Shown piece by piece: positions 21,080-33,937 of a stretch of 64,000 bases of DNA (the stretch's first letter is position 1; each line of letters begins with the position of its first letter). The stretch spans positions 12,747,349-12,811,348 of the forward strand of contig LR990058.1 of assembly GCA_905147135.1 (NCBI GenBank), given 5' to 3'. Position numbers and translations under genes: made by a program. The stretch is from Blastobasis lacticolella. Taxonomy: Eukaryota; Arthropoda; Insecta; Lepidoptera; Blastobasidae. The notes under the pieces are model-generated. The model did not search any database, had not been told where the DNA came from, and saw only the letters and a list, made by a program, of their open reading frames with translations.

Positions 21080-22945
21080 GCACTACGTCCGTAAAGACCC
21101 CACACGTAACCCCGGGTGGTGCGAAAAGTGCAGCCGAAATTGCTTGATGCTTCGGCTTCGGCCCGCATGGCTAGCGATCACCTACCGAGCTGAGTCTGCA
21201 TGGCGCTAAGTAGCCTCTGGGCTGTGTTCCGTCAGAGTACTCCGTGAGCCATTCCCCTTGTCCGAGTGCTATAATATTGGTATCCTGTGGGTCCCGGTTT
21301 TGTGTTGAACATGTTAGAGGGTTGGGCGTGACAGGTTGGCGCGGGGACCAGGGAGACCCGATGAAACGGCTCGTCGCTGGCCGCCCGCCAGTTAGTAGGG
21401 GACCCGAACCCGGGCATCACTTTCAATCTCCGGCCCGGCGGGAGGCTGTCCCGCCAACTGTGCGAAAAATCCTGAATGTATCTGTCGTGCCGGGGTAGGA
21501 GACCGGAGTGGACCTGGCATGCATATTCAGGGGGGATCGGGGGCCCTTCCGTCCCCCGTGCCAGCTTTTCACATAACCCATCACTCTGCAGCGTTCAGTA
21601 GCAAAACGTCCTTGCCCTACTGGATGCCGATGTTTTGGCACTCCTTTATATCCCCACCTGTAATATTACCACAAATGGCAAGAAAAAATAAAAGTAAGGT
21701 TCTTTCAGCGGCACCCCTTTCGACACTTCGAGTGGACTTTTGTAACATCTTAGGGGTCTACACTCAAATCTTAACGCCGTACATCACCACCTAGAGACCG
21801 CGAAGCCCGCCTTACTTATCCTGACAGAAACACAGATATCACCTCCTGCTGACACTTCATATCTCCACTATCCTGGATACAAGTTGGAACACAGGTTTTT
21901 ACCTCGCGCTGGTATGTGCCTATTCGTCAGAGGTGATATATGCTGTCGACGTCTTAATGCCATATAACTAAGTGACAAATCTGTGGTATGGGTGTGCGTA
22001 GAACAGGGGGTCTATCTCGTGTCTACGCATGCCTATATAACAACCGTCACGGCGTAGAGGAGAAATCGGTTTTTCGAGTACATACAATGCGCTACCGACA
22101 AAGTCTTTGAGCGGTATCCATCCGCCGAGTTGGTAGTCCTAGGCGACTTTAACGGTCACCACACTGAGTGGCTAGGGTCAAGCCGTCCTACTAACCCGGC
22201 TGAGAGGTCCGCCCATGAATTTTCTCTAGCCTATGGTCTCACGCAACTGGTGTCAGAACCCACCTACTTACCCGATGTTGTGAGCCCGGAGTCACCTAGA
22301 AGGTAAGGCCAAACTGGCTTCTAAAAAGCTTGGAGTGCTTAACCGGTCCAAGCGATACTTCACCCCAGGGCAGCGCCTGCTGCTGTACAAGGCACAGGTG
22401 CGGCCTCATATGGAGTATTGTTCACATCTTTGGGCCGGCGAAACTGCTGACCTGCTTAATCCTCTTGACTCCATACAGAGACGCGCCGTACGAATCGTCG
22501 ACGATCCCATACAAACAAGCAAGTTAGTACCACTGGCTAACCGAAGGGACTTTGGCTCCCTGTGTGTGATCTATCGGCTGTACAATGGGGAGTGCTCCGA
22601 GGAACTTTTTGATCTGGTGCCAGCACAATTCCGCCATCGCATCACCCGCCGTGGGCTGGGTGCTCATCCCCACTACGTAGACCCTCTGTTGGTCACCACG
22701 CAAAGGTTTGAAAGAACGTTTCTCGCTCGTACGATTCGGATGTGGAATGAGCTCCCAGCTACAGTGTTTCAGTGGACTATGACACGGGATTGTTCAAGAG
22801 GTATATTAGAGATATACCTACCTCTTCAGAGGCGGGCAATGCATCCGTGACTCCCCTGGCGTTGCTGATGTCCATAGGCGGCGATGACCACTTTCCATCA
22901 GGTGGCCCGCATGCCTGTTTGTCTGCCGGATAACATAAAAAAAAC
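21080..22945 (+). mobile_element. Internally deleted LINE (family L1): endonuclease joined to RT C-terminus
   Basis: From about 21715 the plus strand, across a frameshift and stops, encodes an AP-endonuclease (EEP) domain: LRVDFCNI..., LILTETQ-like codons, VVLGDFNGHHTEW (22132-22170). At about 22300 it jumps to ASKKLGVLNRSKRYFTPGQ-type sequence and a continuous 22335-22850 frame that is the reverse-transcriptase C-terminus. The RT palm is missing. The 3' end has the GGTGGCCCGCATGCCTG block and an A run (22937-22945). The GC-rich 21080-21660 part is probably decayed 5' UTR/ORF1. It cannot move autonomously. Confidence 0.85.
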
Positions 22946-23757
22946 TCTTTTAAGGTTTAAAATCAAAATATTTATTTTAGACTTCGTGCTCCATGCTTGT
23001 TCTCCCTATGCCGGATCTATAATAAAAATATTATATCATATATACTAAATCCCCGGGTATCGTATAACGTGACTAATATGACTAATGTCCGTCCTAAGGC
23101 CTTCCTTCCCTTCTTACAATGGGAAATGGGCTGCAGCGTTTACTGTTCAGTATTTTCAATACTACGATTTCTAACTCCTCTGCCAAGAGTGGAGAATATT
23201 ACAAAACCCTCCTTATAGTGACGACGTGCTGCTCCTGGACTAATCAGAAGTCCTCCTCAGTCGTTCACTCTTGGCAGAGTGGTCGTGGTTTCATGACGAT
23301 GCGTCTTCTCTGGATAACGCAGCCCCCGCGATGCGCCTCCACTTGTTGCGGTCTTCAGCGTTACGAATCAGAAGTACGTGGGTACGTAGTTACGTGGATT
23401 CAATTAAACACGTTTTATAGTACTGATATTGTATAACATGTAAGTAATAAAAATATTAATTGACAAATATAATTCGCTATTTACAGCATCAACAACGGTT
23501 TGGCCCCATTTTGTGTACAGTTACATCTAAGTACATAAATTGCTTAAAATAACAGTTATATTTAAAATTAATATAAAATAATGTCGCTTTAATCTAAACA
23601 AAAAAAAAATAAGCTAAAACTATATCTCACGTCTGACTGTCTGTCTAAACGCGAACTTAAAAACTAAGTACTATACGGATTTTCATGCGATTCCCATGTA
23701 AGGAAATTTAGTATTAAGTTTTTTTAGATGAGTTACTTCTAAGTAATAAAAACACTT

Positions 23758-23763
23758 TTTATT
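23758..23763 (-). terminator. Poly(A) signal of gene C
   Basis: AATAAA on the minus strand, 26 nt past the TAA of gene C. It is the only well-placed canonical polyadenylation hexamer seen for the cluster. Confidence 0.55.
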
Positions 23764-23788
23764 GAACTGTTTTTGTTCTGTAAATCAG

Positions 23789-26700
23789 TTATCCATCTAA
23801 GATCACTTCCATTGGTTTGACATTCAGTTTCTTGGCGAGGGCTGCGCTGGCGTCTATCTGCTGTTTGACGTACGTCACTGTGCCTCTGGCGTCCACTTTC
23901 TTGGCATGAGCCTTCTCCTTGTCTCCCAGGGCTAGCACTGGCATGTTTGGGTCCGTCTGGAAAAAACCGGAAACAGGTCAGAAATCAGATTTTACCACGT
24001 TCGCGGACCTTACCCTGACTTTCTTTGAGGTCCTATGCTGTGCAGACTAGCTGCTTTTTTGGGACCATCATAGGCTGTGATGCCATGGAAAACCAGACAC
24101 AAGACTGAAATCAGATTTTAACACCCGGACTCTCTTTGAAGTCCTATGTCGAATGTTCATGAGGAACACGTTTATCTCTGGAATACTTGTGGAGGTTTAC
24201 CAGTGATAGTGACGTGGTGGTGGTGTAGTGGTGGTGGTAGTGGTGTAGTGTAGTGAACCATTGACAGGTGCGGCTAAGATAAAAATTAATTTATTAACAA
24301 CAATAAATTATGGAGTCTTCCGAATTAACGTCTAATATTAATAATAACTCTTCTAACTCCTCCCCACATTCAAAAGGTTTAGTGGGTAAGGCCCATAGAA
24401 AACATGAAAGTAGTGGCCCATCGGGCAATCTCACATTCATGTTGCTTTACGGGGTGGCATAATTTCTTTCAAGCTTTTATCATCAGAGATTTCCCTAGTA
24501 AAAATCTTACTGAGATGCGCTTTATTTACATATTTAGTATTTAAACTATAGTGGCCGCCAGTGTAGATTATCACCACTCCGGTCCATTAGGGTGTCGTAC
24601 AGTCATTCAATTACCACCTGACCGTATGATGATCCCCACGACAACATGGACTATACATAGTAGGTGACCTCGTTGACCTCTTGGACAGAACTAACTCGTA
24701 TATGGTCACAGCGCTTGTTGTAATACTTCAAAGGGTATTTTAAAAATGATATGTAAGTATAACTTGATTGTAAAATAACCGTTTAAGTCAATTACTGAAT
24801 AACTTCGTTTCTAATGACTAGTAATGGCAGATGGCGATCAATGCACACCAAATAAAATTTTCCTTGCAGGCACTATTTCATATGAAAAATATTTTAAATG
24901 GTATTATTTACCTACAAATTTTAACGAATTCGATTATTTAAATAATTATATCAATTGCTGTGACCATTTACAAATTAGTTTCAACCGAGAGGTCTACGTC
25001 CTATATTGCCATTTTTTAAATTATTTTTTATGTTATCCGACAAACAGGCTTGCGGGCCACCTGATGGAAAGTGGTCACCGCCACCCATGGACATTAGCAT
25101 TGGCATCAAATTTAAGTAGTCAGCTAATTCATTGCATGACTGTACAAGAGGCAGGCCAATTAGAGCCTGCTCCGTAGACCAGGAAATGGGCTGCAGCGGT
25201 GTCTGTTGTGTATTTTGAAACTGCGATTTCCAACCCGCCTGCCATGGGTAGATATAACGACAAAACCCTCAACTAATGTCGAGGAGGCTCAAGTCTAGCA
25301 GTTGGACTCTTAGGGGCTGTTGATGTGATGCAGTGGCGTAGCTTGCCTTACAGGGGCCCCGTATTAATAATTGTCTAGTGGGCCCTCTAGTTGATACCCC
25401 CAACTACAGGGGGTGCTAATGAATAACTTAAATCATGGTCTTATTAAGCTAAGCTAATGGTCGAGCAGCGCACACGAAAATTTTAACATTCTGGTGTAAA
25501 GAGAAAAAGATTGTATAATAAAATGAACTTCGCGATTAATGAGCAAGCAGCGCAGCGAGCTCGACATTTCTGGCATTTTGGCTATCGAAAGCTGACGGTT
25601 CATGACAACACAGAAAGCGGACGGTTTGAAAAATAGGGAAAATCGGCGTCATGCATAAACATATTGAACTATTCTTCTTGTCGAAAATCAGACTTGATGC
25701 AATGTAATAAACATACAGGCTCCAGCTTTCTCCAGTGCTGCATGGTGTCGGCGAGGCGGTCCCCGAATCCCGGCGCGAAGCTCTCGGGGTCCACCGCCAC
25801 GAAACAGTGGCCAAGGTTGGCGGGGCCCCCCTGCCCGCTGTGCGACCAGCCGCGGATGTGGTGGCCGTAGTTTGAGCCTGTCAAATTGGAGTTTATTAAT
25901 AACTATGCTGGTGGAACACCGTTGACTAATCTATACAAAGTATAGAACAAAGACGCTTCCCGCCGTGTCGGTCCCTCTGTATCTGTATATATTAGTAAAG
26001 TAAAGTAAAACTGTATTCGATCTTTTAAACTACGCAACGCATTTTAACGCGGTTTGAACAATAGAGAGTGATTCAAGAGGAAGATATAGACAAGAAAAAA
26101 GGATAGGGCAGGTGGAGGGTAGATGTAGGGTTGATGTAGGGTCGGTGTAGGGTAGGGAACGAAGTCGCGGCGGGCGCGCTAGTATAAGCAGATTATACAT
26201 TCACATAAGTTGCTCTAAAACTGCGAAACCTATTCCGATGCAAACAAGAGTTTCAAAACAAAAAGTCCCGCGTCGAAAGTTACGATGACACGGTCGTCTA
26301 CATACTTCACTCAATAGATCCTCGTGGTGACGCTAGTCGTTACACCAGTGTTGTAACAACGAAGAAGATATATTGCTGTTCCACCGAAACAGAGAGAACG
26401 ACGAAATGTGCCATAGACATATTTTGGAACAAGCGTAAATTTATGAAACTTGTAAGAACTTTCCGTTTGTGTTGGGAATTGCAAAATTTTATTTCAGGTG
26501 TTGGGATCTAGGGCCCGAGTTTTGAATCGCTTGCATCCACGCGAGCGCTCGCGTGCGCTACCTGTCTCTTTCACACTCGTGCTAAGTTGTTAGAGATAAA
26601 AAAGACAGGCATTAGAAGGCGAGCGCTCGCGTAGATCAGGCCCCTATAAGGTATAATTGATTTAGTAATTTCTCATAAGTTTTTATAAACGAACCGGAAC

Positions 26701-29700
26701 AAATCCCACATAACAGCTCAACCACTGCGGCCAGACCGAAGCCTTTGTATCCGGACGTATATTCCGAGCCACCTAGCGGCATCAGACATTTAGTTTTGAA
26801 AGCCTGAAACATAAATTAAAGAAATTATGATTACAAGTTACGGATTATGAGTTTTATGTGTACAATAAACTGGAAATAATAATAATAATGATTTATATAT
26901 TTTAAAGGTATGTTTCCTACCCCGTACCATTACACAAAAGGTACAAAGGTACGCGGTAGGAAACCCGGAATAAAATAATATAACCACAAAATAATAACCA
27001 CGATAGTTTAAAACATTATGTTGTTAGAATTTATCTTGTGAAAAACCATATAATAACTGCACAGGAATATGATTGCAGTTATTTCCAAATAAAATCTATG
27101 TCTATGTCTATTTAGATTAGAACCTACACATATAAGCTTGAATGAAGATCGCTGGTTTGTTATAAGAATTACATTATAAACATTACCTTACATGAACGCA
27201 TAATAAATGAGTGCCTTGCATCGTTTTAATAACTAAACTTGACTTAAAACAACGTGGAACATTGAACTTTTTTTTTCTAGCAGTGATTCTGAATACAGTG
27301 ATATACTTACTAATTCCGCATCTAGAGTCTCTGTGCCATCAGGCCCCTGCGCCCAACCGTTTGGCAAAGGCTCCCCTTTTCGCCGTTGCATTTCGATCTG
27401 GAAATGTTAGATCTACTTAACTAGATATTACACAAGATAGAAGGCTTAATTAACAAAGCTCAGAGGGCCTATCGGCTATCTCAGTGGACAACTGAATTTG
27501 ACATAAAAAAATCTGACACTACTCTAATTTGGTAGACGCTATTGCCAGTTTTCAACGTAGATGACGTGGTGTAGAATTATCTAGTGTCAAATACAGTTGT
27601 CAACTGAGTTAGCCAATAGCCCCGCAGTTCAGTTGTTCAGTTTCAATACAAATCTGTCGATAAAGCTTAGTAGTCAGCACCGAATAGTGGCTGGAAGACA
27701 TTAATTAAACCTGCCTGTATCACCCCACTGTTGGACAAAGAGCTCTCCCCGATTAGGACAGTAACGCGAGCATGAATGGCGGCAGAAATAAATAAGGCAT
27801 GCTATCCATATCCAGGCAATCTCCTCACCTTACTTGACAGTATCCAACCATTGGTAACAGCGGTTCTGCATTTTTGTTCCACGAGTCGAAGATGCTTACC
27901 ATCAGGTGGTCTGTCAGCTCGATTGTGACAAAGTAGCATAAAAAAATATTAAATATTTGAGTGTTTCTAAATACTTTAAGAGGCACATTTTAAGGGTATG
28001 TTCCGGGTTTCCTACCGCGTACCTTTGTTCACGAGTAGCCCGATATTTCGACACACTTGCATGCAACATGGTCACGGGACGACTGTACCAGGGACGACCA
28101 GTCGTCCCGTGACCACTTAATATGTGTAATAATAACCGCGATAGTTTAAAACATTATACTTTAACAGGTTCTGCTTACCTTGCCAACTGACACAGCGGTG
28201 GTGGCCATATCAAGGTAGAAGGTCTCGCCCTGCGACCCTGGCGCGACAACTGACAGCGGATTGGTACCCAACGCCGACTGGAACCGATAAAGGCATCATT
28301 TATCAACATACCAAAGAGGATTTTGTCATAATATTCACGCAATGTTGAAACATGAGGCTAGTAATGTTGTAACGGTTTGAAAACAGACCATAGGACGAGA
28401 CCAAACTGTTGTCGCTTTGCATGACAGCCAAGTGGCAGGCTAGGGATGCTGCAGAGTGCCGATTGATAGTCGTTATCATCATCATCATCTTGTGCTCTTA
28501 TTCATCTCATGCTCAAGTGCGACGCGCGAGGACCCGTGCGGTCCGAATTGAAAATACTAGTATAGTTTCACTACACATATTTGTTTGTATTTGTTTGTTA
28601 CCACGGTTGGTATTGTTTTTACCTCGATATTTCGACGCAGTTGCATGCGTCATGATCACGAGTTGACTGCGACACTTTTGCGATTGTATACATTTAACAC
28701 TTCCACGCACTGGACAGTTTAAACCCATCTTCACGATTACAATTTTTGTATTTCGTTATTTCTATTGCCTCCAGCACTAGGCGTGGTATATAGTACGTGG
28801 AATTCAGTGTTACACTACATCAAATTCGAATTCAGTGGTACAATCGCAAAAGTGGTTCGACTTCAGTTTCGCGTAAAGACGTAGTGAGTTTCGTGTGTAG
28901 CGGGAATCAAGCGAGTAACAATGGTAGTGGTTCGAGAATTCGAAGTGAGGGTAATCGTCGAATCCGAAAGAGGGTGGACCGATATGTCTGTCCTTAGGAG
29001 CGACTTCACACAACGGCACCAGTCAATTCGTGACCATGTCTCGACCTCGAAATATCGAGGTAAAAACAATACCAACCGTGGTAACAAACCCGATCATATG
29101 TGTAGTGAAAGTGTAGTGAATAACCACGAAAGTCTTAAAACCTATACTAGTACAGTTAATCCACTTTCGCTGGTATGGTACCATGTTGCGTTAATCTGGT
29201 ATCAGGAAAGAGGTCCCACGGAAGATCCAAGAAGCGACAGATTGCCATCACCGAGTCGGGTGCGAGAGCCAATGGCTTACGACGCGAGGATGGCCAAGAC
29301 CGGGCGAAATGGAGAAGCATGAGTCGCAAAGCGGATCCTGGCAGAAGCTGGGACTGACCGCTCGGAAGATGATGATGACGAGTAAAGTTAAATCACCTGC
29401 TTACTCCTAGTAGGCGCCAGTAATGGCGAGGTGTTAGTGAATGCCATCCCGATCAGGCCTCTGTCGGCCGCCAGCTTAGCCCAGTAGCCTGCCATGCCGT
29501 TGTGATTCGATCCTGTTCAACAGAAAGTTACTAAAGAAGACACTTACAAGAAAGAGAGTTAATAGGAATGTAAAAATATAGAAGTTAACTTAAAAACGTT
29601 AAAAATATAGAACTTACGTTAGTTTACTTGAAATTAAAGACGCCATCTCACCTGATGGTAAGTGGTACTGCGGCCGGTAATGGAACATGCTTGTCTAGAT

Positions 29701-32700
29701 ACAGCCAATTGGTTTTTGGTCCTAGGAGTTAAAATAAACTCTAAGCAAATGTAAGTAAAAAAATATATCGTCACGGTGCCCTAACCAGCCTCTTCCCCAG
29801 CGGAATGTAGGTATAAGTAATGTAACCTAGATGTAAAATAACGTCGCCAGCTTGTATATTGCTCTTTACCTTTGACACTGACCCATCCGACGCCTGTCTG
29901 TTTGGCCTTAGCAATAGCCACGTCCATGGCGAAGTGGCTGGCGGTGGCGCCGAGCACATTGTTGGCATCGACCAGCGCTGTGGATGCGTTCTCCTTCACC
30001 ACCTTAGGCTGGTTGTTGGGCTTGCAAGCGCCGCTTAATATGTCGTTCACGTAGAATTCTGGAAACAATCGTTTAAAAATTAAAGCGTCAAATAGGACTG
30101 GGATAAGTAGGACAGAAACACACAGTGATCTATTGGCGGACCCGCGAGCCGACTCCACGCCAATAGCGACGTTTGGCACAGTCGGACTGCGCCCGACAAT
30201 ACCGGGTAGAGGCGGACTACGTCCGACAATGCCAGATAGAGCTAGATTGCGTCCTACAAGACAGAGCCGGATAGCGCCCGACATGACATTGAAAATTAAA
30301 GGGATAAGAAACAGTATGGAAGAGGCAAGGAGAGATGTATTGATAACGTGTAAAATGTAAATAAATAAAAGATTCTATAATAAGGTAATATCTTCGACGT
30401 GTGTAGGTATTTACCTAATGTTTCTATATCACGCGAGGTTACAAGCTTGTGAGACGTTTCTGTAGGTACGCGTTTGTTAGATATAAGGTATTTTAGTATG
30501 TTTTAATTGGTATTAAATATCGTGTTTGATAATAATTAATATTTCAAAATACTTTTGTAAACATTTCACCAACTTCAGAACGAAGTGTGGTGTTTCTGAA
30601 CGATTGTTTGTCTTGATCAGTTAAGTACTGTTTATGAGAAACTTCCTTAATTAATTATGTAATAAATTTATAATAATGTTCAAAGTATTGTAATACATTA
30701 AATTAACATCTAATCAATATATCAGTAAATTTAGGAGACCGGAAATGAGAATAGAAAATGACATTTCCGGCTAGAAGGTAGTATAAAGGTCCAGTCAAAA
30801 GACTGGGTGGTACTTTTGCTCCAGAGCCGGCACAGAGTTAAGTACAAACTTGCATTGTATTATTGTTGCTTTATATTTTGTATTGGTTAATTTATTTATA
30901 TAATTGTTTATTTATTGAATCATACGTAATACTACTGTCCCATTTTAAAGGATAAATATTGAATTATGTGATCGATAATTGTGTCTTAACATTTGGTGAG
31001 AATTTTGTATAAATGTGGTTTGCCTATGGTACTTTGTTTGTATTATAAAATCTTGTTTAATTCAGCTAATGTTGTTTAAATAAATACCTCATTTTATAAT
31101 GGATTATATTGCTTATTACAATATACCTAATATCTTTAAAACATTTGTTTGATTAAATGATGTCCACTAGAATCATACGTTATCCTAGATAATATATTTT
31201 CTAATAAACTCCTACACAAATATCAGCCTTGGATACTTCATCATCATCGTTGTCCATATATTTCACTGGGATTTTGGATACATACTTACACTCTGTTATT
31301 ATCCTGTAGCCTAATGACTAAAATAAAGGTTTTACTAATAGAAAGACACTGTAGTTATAAGTAGGAGTTATATTAAAGCTGACACGTTCTTAGTCCCTAT
31401 ACGCCCTATGTATTATGTTAGTTTTTTTATTAGACAAGACAAGCATTTGACCTGTTGGTAAGTGACAATGCGGCCGAATATGAAGCATGCCCGTCTTGAA
31501 ATAGCCTTGGGAACACTCTCGCAGGCAACATTATGCTACTCAATCCAATTTGTTTGAGCGCTTATATCTTCGTCATTGTACCTACTCTGTTAACAGAATT
31601 TTTGAACCAAAACAAATAAAATACGGCGAAAGTTAGTGTTATCGGTTTCATGAACGTGTAAGAGAACGACTGTAACATTTTAAATTGCATTGCTTTTGAT
31701 GATTTTGTGCAGTCCCATATAAGATCCAAATGATGAATAAGATAAGAAACGTCGTAATTTCGGTTGGAAACACTAAAAAGAGTAAGAATGTTACTTAAAA
31801 GTGATGTTGATTCCATTGTCAATGAGAGTGGGTCGAAAACAATACCACATTATGTTTGTGCTTATTGACATTGAAATTTGATTGTCATGCTTACTTTTAG
31901 CACAGTATGAACACAGCATTTTGGTTTCCAATTGGGTTTCGTCACAGTCCATAACAGTCCACTGCAGGGCTTCTTCTTCTTAACGAGAGGCCCTAGCTCT
32001 CGCACGAAAGGACAGGTTATTGCAGGGGCGTAGCTACCGCCGAATCAGCCGTGTCAATGATATGGGGCTCCCGGGTCACAGGGGTCCCCAAAACGTGTGT
32101 AAGCAAAAATTCCTTATCCATAATTTCAGTTAAACTCTTCCCCACTTCCCGAAAAACCATTCTTAAGAAAATTTCAGACCCGGGTCTCCGCCAAAATAGC
32201 ATTTGAAATCAAGTGATACAATCCGTTTTTATTGAAAAAATAAAACTACTTCTAGCCCTTCACGCGCACTCTACTTCATTGAAATTGTATAAATATACGC
32301 CTATAAAATGGTAAAAATTACAAAAATGTTGAAGTCATATTGAAAATCTCATATTTTCAGCACTGTCGGTCGGGTCCAAAGACTTAAGTAACTCCTTACT
32401 TCGTTCTTTCCTCAACGGGTCCATACGCCCTCAATCTTCAAATTTGTCTGTTTTCAAGTTAACCATGGAAGGTTTAAATAACAAAAATTCCAGAAATTTC
32501 GAGCTAGCTGCGCTCGCTCATTAATTGTTCGCGAAGTTAATTTTATTATACAATCTCGTCACACCATATTGTAAAAATGTCTAGATTGCCCGGCGCGATC
32601 GTCCATTTTACATTATTTTTGTTACAATCACTCAGGGTTTTAAAGGGTACATTATAAAATTTCGAGCTCGTTACGCTCGCTTACAGAATAAACTTTGATA

Positions 32701-33937
32701 ATAATAATGCAAGGTTTTGATATAGCCAAGCCAAGGGCCAATATTCCAAAAATTCCGAGCTCCCCTCGCGACCAGAGTTTTCGAGTCTGTTGTCACAAAA
32801 ATTTAGAGCTCGCTACGCTGCTTATTCAGTGATTAATGTTATTTTTATTATTAACACACAAATATATGCGAGTTCGTTGCGCTCGACCATGTATAGACTT
32901 CATCTGAGACCATGGTTACTCATTACCACTAGGTATCAACTAGGGGGTCCCCTAGATAACTATTGATACGTTATAATATTGAGGGTTGGAGATCGCAGTG
33001 TTATAAATAATATCAATGAAAAAAGCTCCTGCCTACTATTCTCCAGCCTACGGAGACTCTAGATCTTTTGTCTCTAAAACATCAGTCGCCTTGTACGACA
33101 TCCACGAGTGTAAGGGGTTAGTGCTATCTGGTTTAACTTGGTCTGCAGCAAGATAAATATCTATGTAAAAGCAGTAAACAAATTCCCAAATAAAACACTT
33201 AACTGTAACGTTATCTTGACATGATAACTGTAGTAATCGAAACGTCGCCCGGGATGAAATGATAAATAGATAATATCATAACCGCTATTACTTTGTCAAG
33301 TGTTTTATTTGTATATAGCGACCCGCCCCCGCTTCGCATGGGGCTTGGCTTTTCTTCAAATGCAAGATTGTATTAGGATACGTATTAAAAACCTTCCAGA
33401 AGAAATTCTCTAACTCATAGTGAAAACCAAATTTATATTTGTTGCGTGTTTTAGGAGTTATCGAATAAACAAACAGACACGAAAATAGACTGTATTTTAT
33501 ACAAGCGCAACTTCGTCCGCGTGATATGTCATTGTTTACATTAAAGTTTTATTCAAATCCGTCCAGTAGTTCCGGAGATTAGCGTGTACAAACAGACAGA
33601 CAAAAATTAAAAATATTCTTATTTTAATACTATTTCTTCATCACACTAAATATTTTTTTTGTAAATATATATTTACACTTTTTTACTGTATTATTAGACT
33701 TAGACTAAGTATGTAAGGTTATTTATGTCTGGCCGAGCATCGCTTAAACAAAAGAGAATATTAAGAAAACAAGTTAAACCACCCACCTAGCCTGTTCATC
33801 CCGTGACTAGGGTGGCCCAGCCTGTCAGCTTGGACGAGCAGATCCGCCTGCTGCTCCGCCGCCTTGGACGACGCCCCGGCCGCCTTCAGGCAGTCCTGCA
33901 TGAACCTCATCGCGTCTGAGGTCACCACTTTGCCCAT
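23789..33937 (-). CDS. Gene C: complete Ldh_2-family malate/L-lactate dehydrogenase-like oxidoreductase
   Basis: Eight minus-strand exons: 33937-33787, 30058-29870, 29512-29397, 28277-28179, 27397-27311, 26803-26695, 25877-25717, 23956-23789 (stop 23791-23789). They sum to 1080 nt, or 359 aa, the usual family length. In order: MGKVVTSDAMRF start; SHGMNRL with catalytic-type His45 and Arg49; SNHNG (residues 115-119); LGTNPLSVVAP (155-165), the NAD(P)-binding loop; DMATTA with Asp175; GYKGFGLAAVVE with Lys234; ANLGHCFVAVDPESFAPGF in exon 7; a C-terminus ending MEVILDG. It is the most canonical paralogue here. Family members reduce 2-oxoacids, imines or diketo-acids with NAD(P)H; the substrate cannot be read from sequence. 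An AATAAA lies 26 nt beyond the stop (23763-23758). A pyrimidine-rich acceptor at 33954-33952, 14 nt before the ATG, suggests an upstream 5' UTR exon. Intron 6 has a weak GTTCGT donor. Confidence 0.93.
24201..24265. repeat. (GTG/GTA)n low-complexity tract
   Basis: GTGGTGGTGGTGTAGTGG-type repeats in intron 7 of gene C. No other feature is visible. Confidence 0.7.
25925..26185. mobile_element. Non-autonomous repeat, intact-looking copy
   Basis: It runs from CTATACAAAGTATAGAAC through CGCTTCCCGCCG, AAACTACGCAACGCATTTTA and AGAGTGATTCAAGAGGAAG to a GGTAGATGTAGGG run and GAACGAAGTCGCGGCGGGCG. Related copies: the split one at 12213-13690 and an inverted one near 56080-56245. It lies in intron 6 of gene C. 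The lack of clear inverted termini may suggest a Helitron-type repeat; unproven. Confidence 0.55.
26511..26645. mobile_element. MITE, GCGAGCGCTCGC family, copy 2
   Basis: The edges GGGCCCGAGTTTTGAATCGC and the inverted AGATCAGGCCCC, with CGCGAGCGCTCGCGTGCGC inside, match 9737-9890. It lies in intron 6 of gene C. Confidence 0.65.
27465..27622. mobile_element. MITE with ~30-bp inverted termini, copy 1
   Basis: The left end AGGGCCTATCGGCTATCTCA and inverted right end ACTGAGTTAGCCAATAGCCC flank a 158-bp non-coding element. CAG triplets at both flanks may be a 3-bp target duplication. An inverted copy of the same size is at 44592-44750. It lies in intron 4 of gene C. Confidence 0.75.
28540..29165. 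mobile_element. Element with ~110-bp inverted ends in intron 3 of gene C
   Basis: TTGTTACCACGGTTGGTATT and TTTTACCTCGATATTTCG at 28597-28637 recur inverted at 29048-29088. The outer CTAGTATAGTTTCACTACAC block is also mirrored near 29100-29155. The core (28660-29030) has no convincing frame. A related CGATATTTCGACAC-bearing piece lies at 27985-28155. Confidence 0.65.
30090..30290. repeat. Degenerate ~30-bp tandem repeat
   Basis: About four units around CGGACTGCGCCCGACAATAC...GTAGAG. A related diverged stretch lies at 40560-40660 (GATTATGCCCGACAATAC). It is 30 bp upstream of exon 2 of gene C in intron 1. Confidence 0.6.
31424..31535 (-). mobile_element. LINE fragment (family L2)
   Basis: GACAAGACAAGCATTTGACC, GGTAAGTGACAATGCGGCCG and ACACTCTCGCAGGCAAC blocks match the 3' ends at 12300-12450 and 60735-60890. 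It is short and internally deleted, in intron 1 of gene C. Confidence 0.6.

Larger units (their letters stand above)
14863..23788. other. Repeat-rich intergenic region between gene B and gene C
   Basis: No host gene could be supported. The recognised contents are listed individually: the inverted-array element (15872-17237), RTE and other repeat pieces (17875-18280), a foldback element (18612-19395), L1 pieces (19552-19870, 21080-22945) and an L3 tail (20522-20643). Nothing was recognised in 14900-15780, 17350-17860, 18290-18600, 19880-20500 and 23370-23750. An AAT/TAA-rich stretch borders gene C. Confidence 0.5.

Noticed and set aside
22335..22850. 171-codon open frame as a host gene
   Set aside because: Its sequence is the C-terminus of a LINE reverse transcriptase, repeated in broken form at 19552-19870, and it is followed by the LINE 3' UTR.
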